Assembly (NCBI RefSeq): GCF_005938745.2
Contig: NZ_VCBX02000001.1
Location: 1,755,501 to 1,819,500 of the forward strand
DNA: 64,000 nucleotides
Direction: 5' to 3'
Origin: Rhodococcus sp. KBS0724
GTDB taxonomy: Bacteria; Actinomycetota; Actinomycetes; Mycobacteriales; Mycobacteriaceae
The translations under genes and the position numbers were made by a program. Below, piece by piece: positions 8,019 through 17,752 of this stretch (position 1 is the first letter of the stretch; each line of letters opens with the position of its first letter). The notes beneath the pieces were generated by a model that did not search any database, was not told the origin of the DNA, and saw only the letters and a list, made by a program, of their open reading frames with translations.

Positions 8019-9525
8019 CGGCTTCGATCAGGCCCCACGCGTTCTCGGCGGGCAGGTCGATGACGTCGTAGCTCCCGGTACCGGCCGGTGTTGCGGCGAT
8101 GACGGTGGCAACGCCGGCGCGTCGCTGGAAGAACGTTTCACGAACCGTCCAGCCGATCACGCCGTCGGCTTCGAGGCTGTGCCGCTTGCGGTCGAGGGAA
8201 CCGCTGCGGGTGATGAGCCATCCGGGTAGTACCGCGTGTCCGAGACCGTTGTATCGGTCGTAGGCAAGCCCTGCTCCGCCCGCAGCGAGCACGACAACGC
8301 CGACCCAGACGTAGGTGGGCACGTGAACTCCGAACCCCGTGCAGATCGCGGCCGCCACTGCAGCGATCACAGCGGGGAACAAGGCTCGGGTGTATCGGCG
8401 TCGACGGGCGGCGCCGCCGTGGGAGCGGAGCGGGACGGACGCCTGGCGCGAGTCTCCGATGACCGTTGCCATGACGCGTTCGGCTTCGGCCCGTGGTCCT
8501 TGCGGCAGCAGGAGTGAGGATTCCTTCTTCTCCGCACTCACACCCGTCATGATCGCGTCGAGGCGCGCACCGCCTGCAAGTCGAAGCAGGAGAGGCTCTT
8601 TGAGCGTCGTACCGCGGAGCCTGGCCCGGTCCAGAGTTGTTGCCCTGGTCTTGAGCAGTCCGTGGCTGACGTGCAGGATGCGGCCGTTGTCGGTGAGTGT
8701 CATGTTGCCGAATGCGATCAGATACTGAATGCACGCAAAGGCGCTGGAGAGGATGAGCAGCGCCACCAGCAGAACGATGACCAGCACGGTGACGCCCAGA
8801 CCCTCGAGCGATTCGACGCTGCCGGTGACCGCGGACGACTTCGCGATCGCGGTGCCGATGCCGTATTGGAAGGCGATGCCGACGATTGCCGCGATGATTG
8901 CGATTCCCGTGAAGGAGAAGGGTGCAAACCGAACCCAGCTCACCTGCCAGTGACCGATTTCGGCGTCGGCAGATACCGGCGCGGTCGGAGTTTCGGGCGT
9001 TGGTTTGCCCCGAGATTCGCTCAGCAGCGCCGCGCGCAGATCGGGAACCAGTGCGCTCGAGAGTGCGTTGAGTTCGAACTTGTTGGAATCGTGACCGCTT
9101 CCGGCGCGTTGCCCGGTGCCGATTCGTACGATCGACAGCCCCAACACGCGGTGCAGCACTCCGGCTTCGACGTCGACGGACCGAATGCGACTGCGCGGTA
9201 CCGAGAGCAACTTCTTCTGGAAGACACCGGTGCGCAGCTGAACGTGGACGGGGCCGATGCGATACGTGGTGGTGAAATAGCGCAGGAGACCGTAGATCAC
9301 GAGCAGCGTCACCACGCCGAGTCCCCAGTAGTGGTTACCACTCTGGCTGCCGAGAACAAAGGAAATCAGCAGGACCGGAAGCAGTTTGACTACCTCGTTG
9401 ATCGGATGGACCAGCAGCATCCGTCGGTCGAGGCGAAGCCACGGCTGTTCCTGCTCCGCTGCTTCGGCAGCCGCGGACTCGGCTTCGTCGGGAATCTCGA
9501 TCATGAGTTTGTCGATCTCGCTCAT
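7978..9525 (-). CDS. Large bacterial-PH (YdbT/DUF304) membrane protein, three repeats
   Basis: A 515-residue membrane protein with paired hydrophobic segments near residues 45-80, 205-265 and 380-420. Each pair is followed by a bPH_2-type beta domain (about 85-150, 270-330 and 430-490) with the pattern R-x-G-x-x-x-K-x-x-x-x-x-R-x-R-x-x-x-x-D. This is the YdbT architecture; in Bacillus, YdbS/YdbT pairs have been tied to resistance to antimicrobial peptides, mechanism unknown. The start overlaps the stop of the single-domain partner by 4 bp (ATGA), so they are co-translated. A Glu/Ala-rich cytosolic N-terminus precedes the first helix. Confidence 0.84.
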   Translation of the reverse strand: MSEIDKLMIEIPDEAESAAAEAAEQEQPWLRLDRRMLLVHPINEVVKLLPVLLISFVLGSQSGNHYWGLGVVTLLVIYGLLRYFTTTYRIGPVHVQLRTGVFQKKLLSVPRSRIRSVDVEAGVLHRVLGLSIVRIGTGQRAGSGHDSNKFELNALSSALVPDLRAALLSESRGKPTPETPTAPVSADAEIGHWQVSWVRFAPFSFTGIAIIAAIVGIAFQYGIGTAIAKSSAVTGSVESLEGLGVTVLVIVLLVALLILSSAFACIQYLIAFGNMTLTDNGRILHVSHGLLKTRATTLDRARLRGTTLKEPLLLRLAGGARLDAIMTGVSAEKKESSLLLPQGPRAEAERVMATVIGDSRQASVPLRSHGGAARRRRYTRALFPAVIAAVAAAICTGFGVHVPTYVWVGVVVLAAGGAGLAYDRYNGLGHAVLPGWLITRSGSLDRKRHSLEADGVIGWTVRETFFQRRAGVATVIAATPAGTGSYDVIDLPAENAWGLIEAVTPGARDVWANPR

Positions 9526-10025
9526 GTCGCGTCACTCGAATTGGTGCCGGCAATTGCAGTCAGTTGTGCAACCGTACGGTCGGCGACGTCCTGATCGAGG
9601 GCAGAGATCTTCACCGCGCCCGCCGACGACGCCGTCGTCACGGTGACGGTCGCGAGTCCCAGCATCCGGTCGATGGGGCCACGTTCGGTGTCGACGGTCT
9701 GGACCCGCGAGATCGGGGCGATGCGTCGTTCCTGCGTGAACCATCCCGTGCGGGTGTACACGGCGGTGTCGCTGATTTCCCAGCGATGCACCCGGTAACG
9801 CCACACCGGCACCATCAGAATGTGCACAGCTGCGCAGAAAACGGTGACCGCACCTACTACCCCCACCACCCAGGTAGGCAGGCCGGAGATGAGGATTGCG
9901 CACACGATTTCGGCGACGATGACCGGTGCCCAGAAAAGTGCTGCGGTGATGGCCCACAATCGGGGTGCTTTGGTGCTCGGACGCCACAGCGGATCGGCCA
10001 TGGTGATGGTGCTAGACGCGGTCAT
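9522..10025 (-). CDS. Small bacterial-PH (YdbS-like) membrane protein
   Basis: This 167-residue protein has two adjacent transmembrane segments (about 25-48 and 52-75) followed by one bPH_2 domain with W-R-Y-R-V-H-R-W-E-I and R-I-A-P-I-S-R-V-Q-T-V-D motifs, the YdbS arrangement. The open frame extends to 10511 but upstream residues look unlike the family and would run through the 10107-10295 gene, so the ATG at 10025 is preferred. It is the first gene of the YdbS/YdbT-type pair. Confidence 0.8.
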   Translation of the reverse strand: MTASSTITMADPLWRPSTKAPRLWAITAALFWAPVIVAEIVCAILISGLPTWVVGVVGAVTVFCAAVHILMVPVWRYRVHRWEISDTAVYTRTGWFTQERRIAPISRVQTVDTERGPIDRMLGLATVTVTTASSAGAVKISALDQDVADRTVAQLTAIAGTNSSDAT

Positions 10026-10106
10026 GATGCTTACTTTGGTCGAGTTGAGGCGATCTGTCGACAACCACCCTATGGTGGAGTGTGGCGACCATGAAGGGAG
10101 CACGTG

Positions 10107-10295
10107 ATGACTGAACAAGATTCGGCATTCAGCTCGGAGGCACCGGAGTCCGATGCTCTGGAACAGGCAACACCGGTAGATCCGAATACTCCCGACGAAC
10201 CTGACCTGACCGATATTCCCCTCGACGCACCCGCTGCCGATGTTGTCGATCAGCGGCGTGAGGTGGCGATCGACGAGGAGTATCCACCTAGCTGA
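10107..10295 (+). CDS. Small acidic conserved protein (62 aa), unknown
   Basis: A 62-residue protein dominated by Asp, Glu, Pro and Ala and ending I-D-E-E-Y-P-P-S. It looks intrinsically disordered, with no hydrophobic core. A good ribosome binding site (GAAGGGAG, 10093-10100) sits 6-7 nt before the ATG; an overlapping GTG (10104) is an alternative. It is divergent from the PH-domain operon, with only 81 bp between starts. I do not recognise the family. Confidence 0.6.
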   Translation: MTEQDSAFSSEAPESDALEQATPVDPNTPDEPDLTDIPLDAPAADVVDQRREVAIDEEYPPS

Positions 10296-10354
10296 GTTCT
10301 GGTACTTCCGGCACCGAGTGGCAGTAGTCGTCGGGTATGGCGCATGATCGCTAG

Positions 10355-12943
10355 GTGAACCGAACTGGTGATGACTCCGGCAAACCCACCATGCTTCCGA
10401 TGCCTGGCCTGTCTGCGTCGGCAACTGGGGCCGCGTCGCCGAGCCCATCGGCAATGCGACGCGTGCTGCGTCGCGCTCGCGACGGCGCGACATTGAACGT
10501 CGACGAGGCAACGACGCTGCTGCAGGCCCGCGGAACAGATCTTGCGGACTTGTGCGCGTCGGCGGCCAAGGTCCGGGATGCGGGATTGTTAGCCGCCGGG
10601 CGCCCGAACACGGTGACGTACTCGCGCAAGGTGTTCATTCCGCTGACCCACCTGTGCCAGGACAAGTGCCACTACTGCACGTTTGTCACGGTCCCCGGCA
10701 AGTTGCGGGCCGAGGGACGCGGCATGTACCTCGAACCGGACGAGATCCTCGAGATTGCTCGTCAGGGTGCTGAATTGGGTTGCAAGGAAGCGCTGTTCAC
10801 GTTGGGGGACCGCCCGGAAGCGCGGTGGCCGGAAGCGAAGCAGTGGCTCGACGAGCGCGGATACGACTCCACTCTCGACTACCTGCGGGCGATGTCGATT
10901 CGCGTACTCGAGGAAACCGGCCTTCTTCCGCACCTGAACCCGGGTGTGATGAGCTGGCAGGAACTCTCGCGTCTCAAGCCGGTGGCACCGTCGATGGGCA
11001 TGATGCTCGAGACCACCGCTACCCGGCTGTTCACCGACAAGGGTGAATGTCATTACGGCAGTCCGGACAAGGACCCGGCCGTCCGGTTGCGCACCCTGAC
11101 CGATGCGGGGCGCCTGAACGTGCCGTTCACCACCGGCATTCTGGTGGGTATCGGCGAGAACTTTGCCGAGCGGGCCGAGTCGATCATGGCGATCCGTAAG
11201 TCGCAGAAAGCTTTCGGCCATATTCAGGAAGTCATCATCCAGAACTTCCTGGCCAAGCCCGATACCGCGATGCGGGATTCCCCGGACGCGTCTCTCGACG
11301 AGTTCCTGGCCGCGATCGCCGTGGCGCGGCTGCTGCTCGGTCCGTCGATGCGGATCCAGAGCCCGCCGAATCTTGTCTCCAACAGCGAGTGCCTGGCACT
11401 TCTCGGTGCGGGCGTCGACGACTGGGGCGGGGTGTCGCCCCTGACTCCGGATCACGTCAATCCCGAACGCCCGTGGCCCAACCTCGACACTCTGGCAGCG
11501 ATCAGCGCGGAGGGCGGCTTCACTCTCACCGAACGCACCGCCGCTCAGCCTGCCTATGTGCTGGCCGGTGCTCCCTGGATCGACCCGCGTATCGCCGGTC
11601 ACGTTCAGGCGCTTGCCGATCCGAAGACGGGACTGGCCAAACTCGACACCAAGCCGGTGGGCCGGCCGTGGCAGGAACCGGACGAATCCTGGGAGTCCAG
11701 CGGACGCGTCGACCTCAACACCGAGATCGACACCGACGGCCGTAACACCGAGACTCGTAGCGATCTGGGCAGTGCTTTCGGCGACTGGGAAACCGTGCGT
11801 GAGCAGGTTCTGGAATTGAGTGCTCCGGTTCGGGTCGACACGGATCTTCTTGCGGCGCTGCGCAGTGCCGAGCGTGATCCTGCCCGGTGTTCGGACGACG
11901 AGTACCTGGCGTTGGCCACCGCTGAGGGGCCGGGCCTGGAAGCTGTTGTGGCACTGGCAGATGCGCTCCGCAAGGATGCGATCGGCGAAGACGTCACCTA
12001 CGTGGTGAACCGGAACATCAACTTCACCAACATCTGCTACACCGGCTGCCGATTCTGTGCGTTTGCGCAGCGCAAGGGTGACGCCGACGCGTTCACACTC
12101 TCCGCCGAGGAAGTGGCGGATCGGGCGTGGGAGGCACACGTCGCCGGGGCCACCGAGGTGTGCATGCAGGGTGGTATCGACCCGGAGCTGCCCGTCACCG
12201 GTTACGCCGATCTGGTGCGCGCGGTCAAGAAGCGGGTGCCGTCGATGCACGTTCACGCGTTCTCGCCGATGGAAATCGTCAACGGTGCCTCACGTAGTGG
12301 TGAGAGCATTCGCGACTGGCTCACGGCCCTGCGCGAGGCCGGTCTCGACACGATCCCCGGTACCGCGGCGGAGATCCTCGACGACGAGGTGCGCTGGATC
12401 CTGACCAAGGGCAAGTTGCCGACGGCGGAGTGGATCGAAGTGGTCACCACGGCGCACGAGGTGGGCCTGCGATCGAGCTCCACCATGATGTACGGGCACG
12501 TCGATCAGCCGCACCACTGGGTCGGCCACCTCAACGTGTTGCGTGGAATCCAGGACCGCACAGGCGGATTCACGGAATTCGTGCTGCTGCCGTTCGTGCA
12601 TCAGAGCGCTCCGCTGTATCTGGCCGGTGCGTCGCGTCCCGGTCCCACCATCCGCGACAACCGCGCGGCGCATGCGCTGGCGCGCATCATGCTGCACGGC
12701 CGGATCTCCAACATCCAGACCAGCTGGGTCAAGCTGGGCATCACCGGAACGCAGATGATGCTCAACGGCGGCGCCAACGACCTCGGCGGAACGCTGATGG
12801 AAGAGACCATCTCGCGGATGGCCGGATCCGAGCACGGCAGCGAGAAGACCGTCGCGGAACTGCGGGCCATCGCCGAAGGCATCGGTCGACCGGCTCGTGA
12901 GCGCACCACCACGCACGCCCGGCGCGACGGGGTGGCCGTCTGA
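10355..12943 (+). CDS. fbiC: 7,8-didemethyl-8-hydroxy-5-deazariboflavin (F0) synthase
   Basis: An 862-residue fusion of two radical-SAM enzymes (CofG-like then CofH-like). Each half has its own C-x3-C-x2-C cluster: C101/C105/C108 and C561/C565/C568. FbiC joins tyrosine to the ribityl-aminouracil intermediate of riboflavin synthesis to make F0, the chromophore of coenzyme F420. Single-chain FbiC is typical of actinobacteria, whereas archaea use two proteins. The GTG at 10355 has a weak SD; ATG codons at residues 13 and 16 are alternatives. The stop overlaps the next gene by one base. Confidence 0.97.
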   Translation: MNRTGDDSGKPTMLPMPGLSASATGAASPSPSAMRRVLRRARDGATLNVDEATTLLQARGTDLADLCASAAKVRDAGLLAAGRPNTVTYSRKVFIPLTHLCQDKCHYCTFVTVPGKLRAEGRGMYLEPDEILEIARQGAELGCKEALFTLGDRPEARWPEAKQWLDERGYDSTLDYLRAMSIRVLEETGLLPHLNPGVMSWQELSRLKPVAPSMGMMLETTATRLFTDKGECHYGSPDKDPAVRLRTLTDAGRLNVPFTTGILVGIGENFAERAESIMAIRKSQKAFGHIQEVIIQNFLAKPDTAMRDSPDASLDEFLAAIAVARLLLGPSMRIQSPPNLVSNSECLALLGAGVDDWGGVSPLTPDHVNPERPWPNLDTLAAISAEGGFTLTERTAAQPAYVLAGAPWIDPRIAGHVQALADPKTGLAKLDTKPVGRPWQEPDESWESSGRVDLNTEIDTDGRNTETRSDLGSAFGDWETVREQVLELSAPVRVDTDLLAALRSAERDPARCSDDEYLALATAEGPGLEAVVALADALRKDAIGEDVTYVVNRNINFTNICYTGCRFCAFAQRKGDADAFTLSAEEVADRAWEAHVAGATEVCMQGGIDPELPVTGYADLVRAVKKRVPSMHVHAFSPMEIVNGASRSGESIRDWLTALREAGLDTIPGTAAEILDDEVRWILTKGKLPTAEWIEVVTTAHEVGLRSSSTMMYGHVDQPHHWVGHLNVLRGIQDRTGGFTEFVLLPFVHQSAPLYLAGASRPGPTIRDNRAAHALARIMLHGRISNIQTSWVKLGITGTQMMLNGGANDLGGTLMEETISRMAGSEHGSEKTVAELRAIAEGIGRPARERTTTHARRDGVAV

Positions 12944-13701
12944 TGGCGGACGTCCTGGGTGATCGGCGCGTTGTCGAGGTACTCGATCGAGCGGTCTGGG
13001 GCATCAACCCCGTCCTCGACCTCGCGTACAGCGATCCGTTCGGCATCAAGCGTCGCACCTTCGAACCCACGGATTCCGAGCGCAACGCGGCCGAGGCAGT
13101 TCTCGACGCCGTTGCCTGGGTTCTGGACGTGATCAAGTTCCCCGGTACCGCGGCGTGGTCCGTCATGACGGACGTGCAGCGATCGAAGTGGTGGACCACC
13201 CGACTGGGCGCACTCAACACGGTTGCCGTGGCATTCCCCGGAATTTTCGGGGTTTTGCTCAACAGGTTCCCGATCCAGGATTTGCTGGCCTTTGCCAACC
13301 AGGCCGTTGTCCTGGTGGCCGTCGCCCGCGAGCACGGCGTGACCGGACGCGATCAGCAGGTTGATCTCCTGGCGTCCGTTCTGTGCCGCCGCGAAGTCAG
13401 CTCTCGTGAACTGCTGGACGCCGAGGACTTCACCGAAAAGGCTGTCACCAGCACCGACGAGACATGGCGGCCATTCGCTCTGATCGCGACGCTGTGGCAA
13501 ACAGCACAAACTTTTCGTGCAATCGGTGACGAACTGCATAAGCGTCCACTGCGCACCAAGCCGTACGAGATCATGGGCAAGATTCCGGTGATCGGCGTGG
13601 TCGCGGACTATTTCGGCGAGCGCGGCGCGCTTGTCCGGGCTGCGTCCGCAGGCGAGAAGTGGATCGCGATTCGGTCGCGGAACGCCACCACAGTAGGCTG
13701 A
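12943..13701 (+). CDS. Conserved protein of unknown function coupled to fbiC
   Basis: The 252-residue protein has two moderately hydrophobic helical stretches (about 85-110 and 205-225) but no clear signal peptide. It opens with a conserved-looking segment (W-G-I-N-P-V-L-D-L) and contains many Trp and Arg. Its ATG shares one base with the fbiC stop (TGATG), a layout that usually signals translational coupling; a role in F420 metabolism is therefore conceivable, but no motif supports it. I do not recognise the family. Confidence 0.72.
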   Translation: MADVLGDRRVVEVLDRAVWGINPVLDLAYSDPFGIKRRTFEPTDSERNAAEAVLDAVAWVLDVIKFPGTAAWSVMTDVQRSKWWTTRLGALNTVAVAFPGIFGVLLNRFPIQDLLAFANQAVVLVAVAREHGVTGRDQQVDLLASVLCRREVSSRELLDAEDFTEKAVTSTDETWRPFALIATLWQTAQTFRAIGDELHKRPLRTKPYEIMGKIPVIGVVADYFGERGALVRAASAGEKWIAIRSRNATTVG

Positions 13702-13760
13702 AATGTGTTAAGTCGCTTGCGCGCAGCAGGCGCACCTCTGGAAGGCAGGGAGAGAAGGCA

Positions 13761-14084
13761 GTGACCTACACGATTGCTGAACCGTGTGTAGATGTGATGG
13801 ACAAGGCATGTATCGAAGAATGCCCCGTCGACTGCATCTACGAGGGTGGGCGCATGCTCTACATCCACCCCGACGAATGTGTCGACTGCGGCGCGTGTGA
13901 ACCTGTCTGTCCCGTCGAAGCGATCTTCTACGAAGACGACGTTCCGGAGCAGTGGAGCCCTTACATCAGCGCAAACGTCGACTTCTTCGACAACCTCGGT
14001 TCGCCGGGGGGAGCCGCCAAGCTCGGCAAGGTCGACTACGACACGCCGTTCATCAAGGCGCTGCCTCCCATGGGTGAGGAATAG
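13761..14084 (+). CDS. fdxC: Seven-iron ferredoxin [3Fe-4S][4Fe-4S]
   Basis: The 107-residue ferredoxin has C8-x7-C16-x3-C20-Pro for the [3Fe-4S] cluster and C-x2-C-x2-C-x3-C-Pro (about residues 39-50) for the [4Fe-4S] cluster, followed by the C-terminal extension of actinobacterial seven-iron ferredoxins. It transfers electrons to cytochromes P450 and other redox partners. Order fdxC-dapC matches Rv1177-Rv1178. GTG start at 13761, preceded by GGGAGAGAAGG; a longer frame from 13659 lies within the preceding gene. A TAGGCT hexamer at 13694-13699 may be its -10. Confidence 0.95.
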   Translation: MTYTIAEPCVDVMDKACIEECPVDCIYEGGRMLYIHPDECVDCGACEPVCPVEAIFYEDDVPEQWSPYISANVDFFDNLGSPGGAAKLGKVDYDTPFIKALPPMGEE

Positions 14085-14089
14085 AAATC

Positions 14090-15199
14090 TTGTCTCGTAC
14101 TCCGGTGGCCGCCGGGCTTCCCGATTTTCCCTGGGATTCCCTGGCGGATGTCACAGCCACGGCACACGCACATCCCGACGGCATCGTGAACTTGTCGGTG
14201 GGCACCCCGGTGGATCCGGTGGACCCGCTCATCCAGGAAGCTCTCGCATCCGTTGCGGAGATCCCGGGTTACCCGACCACACACGGCACGCTCTCTCTGC
14301 GTGAGGCGATCGCCGAGTCACTCGATCGGCGATACAACATCCCGGATATCGATCCGGCGGCCGTGCTGCCCACGATCGGTACCAAGGAAATGATCGCGTG
14401 GCTGCCGACCCTGCTGGGTCTCGGTGGCGATGATCTTGTGGTCATTCCGGAGTTGGCCTATCCCACCTATGAGGTTGCCGCGAAGCTCGCCGGCGCACGG
14501 ATCTTGCGGGCCGACGGCTTGAACAAGCTCGGTCCCGAATCGGCGTCGTTGATCTTCGTGAACTCGCCGTCCAACCCCACGGGCAAGGTTCTCGGTCTCG
14601 AGCACTTGCAGAAGGTGGTGGCGTGGGCACGCGAGCGCGGCGCGATAGTCGTGTCCGACGAGTGCTACCTCGGACTGACGTGGGAATCGGATGCACTGTC
14701 CATCCTTGATCCCCGAGTCAACGACGGCGACCTGACCGGTCTGCTGGCCGTGCATTCACTGTCGAAGACGTCGAACCTCGCGAGCTACCGCGCCGGGTTC
14801 GTCACCGGAGATCCGGCCTTGGTCGCGGAACTTCTCGAAGTTCGCAAGCATGCCGGCATGATTTTGCCGTTGCCCATCCAAGCTGCGATGGAAGCCGCAC
14901 TCGGCGACGATCTGCACGAGAACGTGCAGCGTGAGCGTTACCGTGAGCGTCGTACCATCCTGCTCGACGCGGTGCGCAGTGCAGGATTCACCGTCGACAA
15001 TTCCGAGGCCGGTCTCTATCTGTGGGCTACACGCGGCGAGGCATGCCGAGACACGGTTGCCTGGTTCGCGGAGCGAGGCATCCTGGTTGCACCTGGCGAG
15101 TTCTACGGCCCGACCGGCGGTCAGCACGTACGGATCGCACTGACCGCGACAGACGAGCGGATTGCCGCTGCGGCAAAGCGGCTGACTTCGAACCCTTAG
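14090..15199 (+). CDS. dapC: N-succinyldiaminopimelate aminotransferase
   Basis: A 369-residue class I/II PLP aminotransferase with N-S-P-S-N-P-T-G, the D-E-C-Y segment contacting PLP, and S-L-S-K-T-S carrying the PLP lysine (about residue 225). DapC converts succinyl-amino-ketopimelate to succinyl-DAP in lysine and meso-DAP synthesis; dapD and dapE of the same branch lie 13 kb downstream. It starts 5 bp after fdxC with a TTG and shares the fdxC transcript. Family assignment rests on gene order with Rv1178 and protein length. Confidence 0.92.
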   Translation: MSRTPVAAGLPDFPWDSLADVTATAHAHPDGIVNLSVGTPVDPVDPLIQEALASVAEIPGYPTTHGTLSLREAIAESLDRRYNIPDIDPAAVLPTIGTKEMIAWLPTLLGLGGDDLVVIPELAYPTYEVAAKLAGARILRADGLNKLGPESASLIFVNSPSNPTGKVLGLEHLQKVVAWARERGAIVVSDECYLGLTWESDALSILDPRVNDGDLTGLLAVHSLSKTSNLASYRAGFVTGDPALVAELLEVRKHAGMILPLPIQAAMEAALGDDLHENVQRERYRERRTILLDAVRSAGFTVDNSEAGLYLWATRGEACRDTVAWFAERGILVAPGEFYGPTGGQHVRIALTATDERIAAAAKRLTSNP

Positions 15200-15224
15200 T
15201 GGCCCTGCCTTAGTGGCCTTGCCT

Positions 15225-16877
15225 TCAGTGACCCTTGAAGGCTTCGGCTAACCACCAGGATCCGCCGTCGCTGCTGATCTTGGCGTCGATGACGAGCGGG
15301 CCACTACGTGGCCCGCTCACCCAGGTGCGTACGGCGTCGAGGTCTTGGGCCGTACGTACCGTGACGCCGTCGAGGCCGTAACCGCGGGCAATGGCCGCGA
15401 GATCGGTGTCCGGAAACGTCACGGTGGTGCGGTCCATGTCCGGGTCGGTGAAATGATGGACTTCGGCCCCGTAGGCGCCGTCGTTGTAAATCACGATCAC
15501 CATGGGAAGTTTCAGCCGCACAACGGTTTCCAGTTCCGAAATGCCCATGAGGAAGCCGCCGTCGCCGAGGGCTGCGACGGGTAGGCGTTCCGGCTGTGCC
15601 AACGCTGTTCCGATGGCGGTGGCCAATCCCAATCCGATGGATTGGAAAGCCTGCGTGAAACAGAACCCGAAGTGATCCGGCACCGACAGGTAGGCACTGG
15701 GGTATCCCATGAAGTTCCCCGAATCCACGGACACGGTGCGCTCCGTGGGGAGGATGGTGTCGAGTTCGAGTGAGAGCAATCGGGGATCGATCGAGTGATC
15801 GGTGCTGAGATCCTCGAACGGAACCTGGCTCCACTTCGATTCCGCTGCAATGGAGTCCCGAACTGCATCGGTGCGGTAGCCGATACGGACGGGTGTCTTG
15901 TCGAGTGCGTCCAAAGCATCGGTGGCTGTGGCAGCGCTGTCGCCGACGATACCCAGGTGAATCGGACGGTGGGCACCGAGCGCGGATGAGTCGAGATCGA
16001 TTTGAACCACCGTAGTGTCTTTGCCGATCAGATGCCCCTGGCGCATGGTCCACATGTTGAGCGCGCATCCCCACCCGACAACAAGGTCGGCGCCGGCGAT
16101 GAGTTCCGCGGATCGAGGGGATGAGAAACCGCCGGAGATGCCGAGGGCGAAGGGATCCGAACCGAACAAACCGTTGGCCACGGCAGACGTCGCAACCAGG
16201 GCGCCGGTGTGGCGAGCCAGTTCCGCGATCTCGGGTCCGGCGTCGCGGGCGCCGCGTCCGGCAACAAAAACTGGGCGGTCGGCGGCGGCGAGCAGTTCGA
16301 GGAACGTTTCGAGTGCAGTCCCATCCGGCCGAATGCGGTGGAGCGCAGGCACGTTGGGTGGTGTGTTGGCAGCGGTAGCGATCTGGCTTTGCACATCGAG
16401 TGGAAGATTCAGCACGACGGTGCGGCGTTCACGAAGGGCGGTGGTGAACGCTCGAACGGTATCCGCGACAGCAGAATCCGCGCTGTGTACCCGTTCGGCC
16501 ACTGCGCCCACGCTGCGGGCGAGGCCGTCTTGGTCGATGGCAAAGTTGGATTGCACTGCCGCGCCGGCGGTATCGGCCGTCAGTACGATCAGCGGGGTGC
16601 GGCTCTTGGCTGCTTCGGTGATGCCGGTCAGTGCATTGGTCAAACCACATCCCTGATGGGTGGTGACCACAGCGACCGTTCCCGACATGCGTGCGTAGGC
16701 ATCGGCCATGGTGGCAGCGCCGCCCTCGTGCCGGGCGGCGACAAACGGAACTCCGTGCCGCCGTAGCGCATTGGTGACGGTGAAGTTGCCGCTGCCGACC
16801 ACACCGAACGCGTACCCGACGCCCAATTCGGCCAGGGTGCGTCCGACGAGGTCGGCAACGGTGTTCGGAGAAGTCAC
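15225..16877 (-). CDS. ThDP-dependent enzyme, acetolactate synthase/benzoylformate decarboxylase-like
   Basis: The 550-residue protein has the three-domain ThDP-enzyme layout. The catalytic Glu is in R-H-E-G-G-A-A (about residue 51), the FAD/central domain follows, and the C-terminal ThDP/Mg motif runs from G-D-G-G-F-L-M to Y-N-D (about 445-475). Candidates are acetolactate-synthase-like, decarboxylase or carboligase activities; a biosynthetic IlvB is less likely because no ilvN small subunit follows. Its GTG start overlaps the stop of the upstream cyclase (GTGA), so the two proteins probably act on the same compound. Confidence 0.82.
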   Translation of the reverse strand: MTSPNTVADLVGRTLAELGVGYAFGVVGSGNFTVTNALRRHGVPFVAARHEGGAATMADAYARMSGTVAVVTTHQGCGLTNALTGITEAAKSRTPLIVLTADTAGAAVQSNFAIDQDGLARSVGAVAERVHSADSAVADTVRAFTTALRERRTVVLNLPLDVQSQIATAANTPPNVPALHRIRPDGTALETFLELLAAADRPVFVAGRGARDAGPEIAELARHTGALVATSAVANGLFGSDPFALGISGGFSSPRSAELIAGADLVVGWGCALNMWTMRQGHLIGKDTTVVQIDLDSSALGAHRPIHLGIVGDSAATATDALDALDKTPVRIGYRTDAVRDSIAAESKWSQVPFEDLSTDHSIDPRLLSLELDTILPTERTVSVDSGNFMGYPSAYLSVPDHFGFCFTQAFQSIGLGLATAIGTALAQPERLPVAALGDGGFLMGISELETVVRLKLPMVIVIYNDGAYGAEVHHFTDPDMDRTTVTFPDTDLAAIARGYGLDGVTVRTAQDLDAVRTWVSGPRSGPLVIDAKISSDGGSWWLAEAFKGH

Positions 16878-17650
16878 GAGCGTTCGACCAAAGCGAAGAC
16901 CCGGGCCGGACTGCCCGTTCCACCGACAATCGGTAGGGGCGAGACCACGAGCACAGCGCCGAGCGTCGGTAGTTTATCGACATTCAGCAGCTGGGTCAGG
17001 CCGTATTTGTTGTTGCCCAAGAGGTAATAGTGCGCCGGGAACATCGGCTCGAAACCACCGGCACCGCCCGCATCGATTCCCACCGTCTCCACGCCGAAAC
17101 CGCTGATGGGGCTGGATTCGGCCAGCCACTTCGCTGCCGCCGACGAGATCCCCGGGGTGTGCGGACCATCGGCGTCGGCGTTGGCAAAGCGCTCCGGGTC
17201 GCCCACCCGCGAACCCCATCCGGTGCGCAGGATCAGCCAGGCACCCTCGGGTAGTGGCCCGTTCTCCGATTCCCAGGCCTCGATGTGCTCGGGTTCGAGC
17301 ACGAAGTCCGCGTTCTTCTCGACCTCGGCGGTGACGTCGATGACGGCAATGGGCCCGATCAACCGGTTCGGCGGGATCTGATCGACGCTCAGGCCGTCGC
17401 GGCCGCTTACCCAGTGCGTCGGTGCATCGAGGTGAGTGCCGGTGTGCTCACCGGTGTGCAGATTGTTCCAACTCCACATGGGGCCGGCGTCGTCGAAATT
17501 GCTGACGGGTTCAAGGCTGGCGGGGATGGTGTTGGCAAACGGCTCGGGCAGCGACAGGACCGGGGTGGTGGAACTCAAGGGGGCGGTGAGGTCGACGATC
17601 TCGATGCTCTGTGAACCGATTTTCGTGAGCAGGTCGTTCAGTGTGGTCAT
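16874..17650 (-). CDS. Cyclase/kynurenine-formamidase-like metal hydrolase
   Basis: The 258-residue protein has the cyclase-family metal motif H-T-G-T-H-L-D-A-P-x-H-W (about residues 71-82) and the downstream G-V-E-T-x-G-I-D block. The family includes kynurenine formamidase and polyketide cyclases that use Zn or Mn. The reading frame is open back to 18721, but the ATG at 17650 has GAAGGA 7 nt upstream and fits family length; the longer frame is antisense to pruA. It is the first gene of a two-gene operon with the ThDP enzyme. Confidence 0.86.
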   Translation of the reverse strand: MTTLNDLLTKIGSQSIEIVDLTAPLSSTTPVLSLPEPFANTIPASLEPVSNFDDAGPMWSWNNLHTGEHTGTHLDAPTHWVSGRDGLSVDQIPPNRLIGPIAVIDVTAEVEKNADFVLEPEHIEAWESENGPLPEGAWLILRTGWGSRVGDPERFANADADGPHTPGISSAAAKWLAESSPISGFGVETVGIDAGGAGGFEPMFPAHYYLLGNNKYGLTQLLNVDKLPTLGAVLVVSPLPIVGGTGSPARVFALVERS

Positions 17651-17752
17651 GAGCCATCCTTCGATTCGAGCGCTGCGGGTGTATTCGCACACTATCGAGG
17701 GCATTCCGGGGGAGATACTGAAGGTAGGCGTTTTTCGGTTACGGAGGTCGAC

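Noticed and set aside
10589..12256. 555-aa open frame antisense to fbiC
   Set aside because: No recognisable motif, low-complexity composition, and overlaps a well-supported conserved gene completely.
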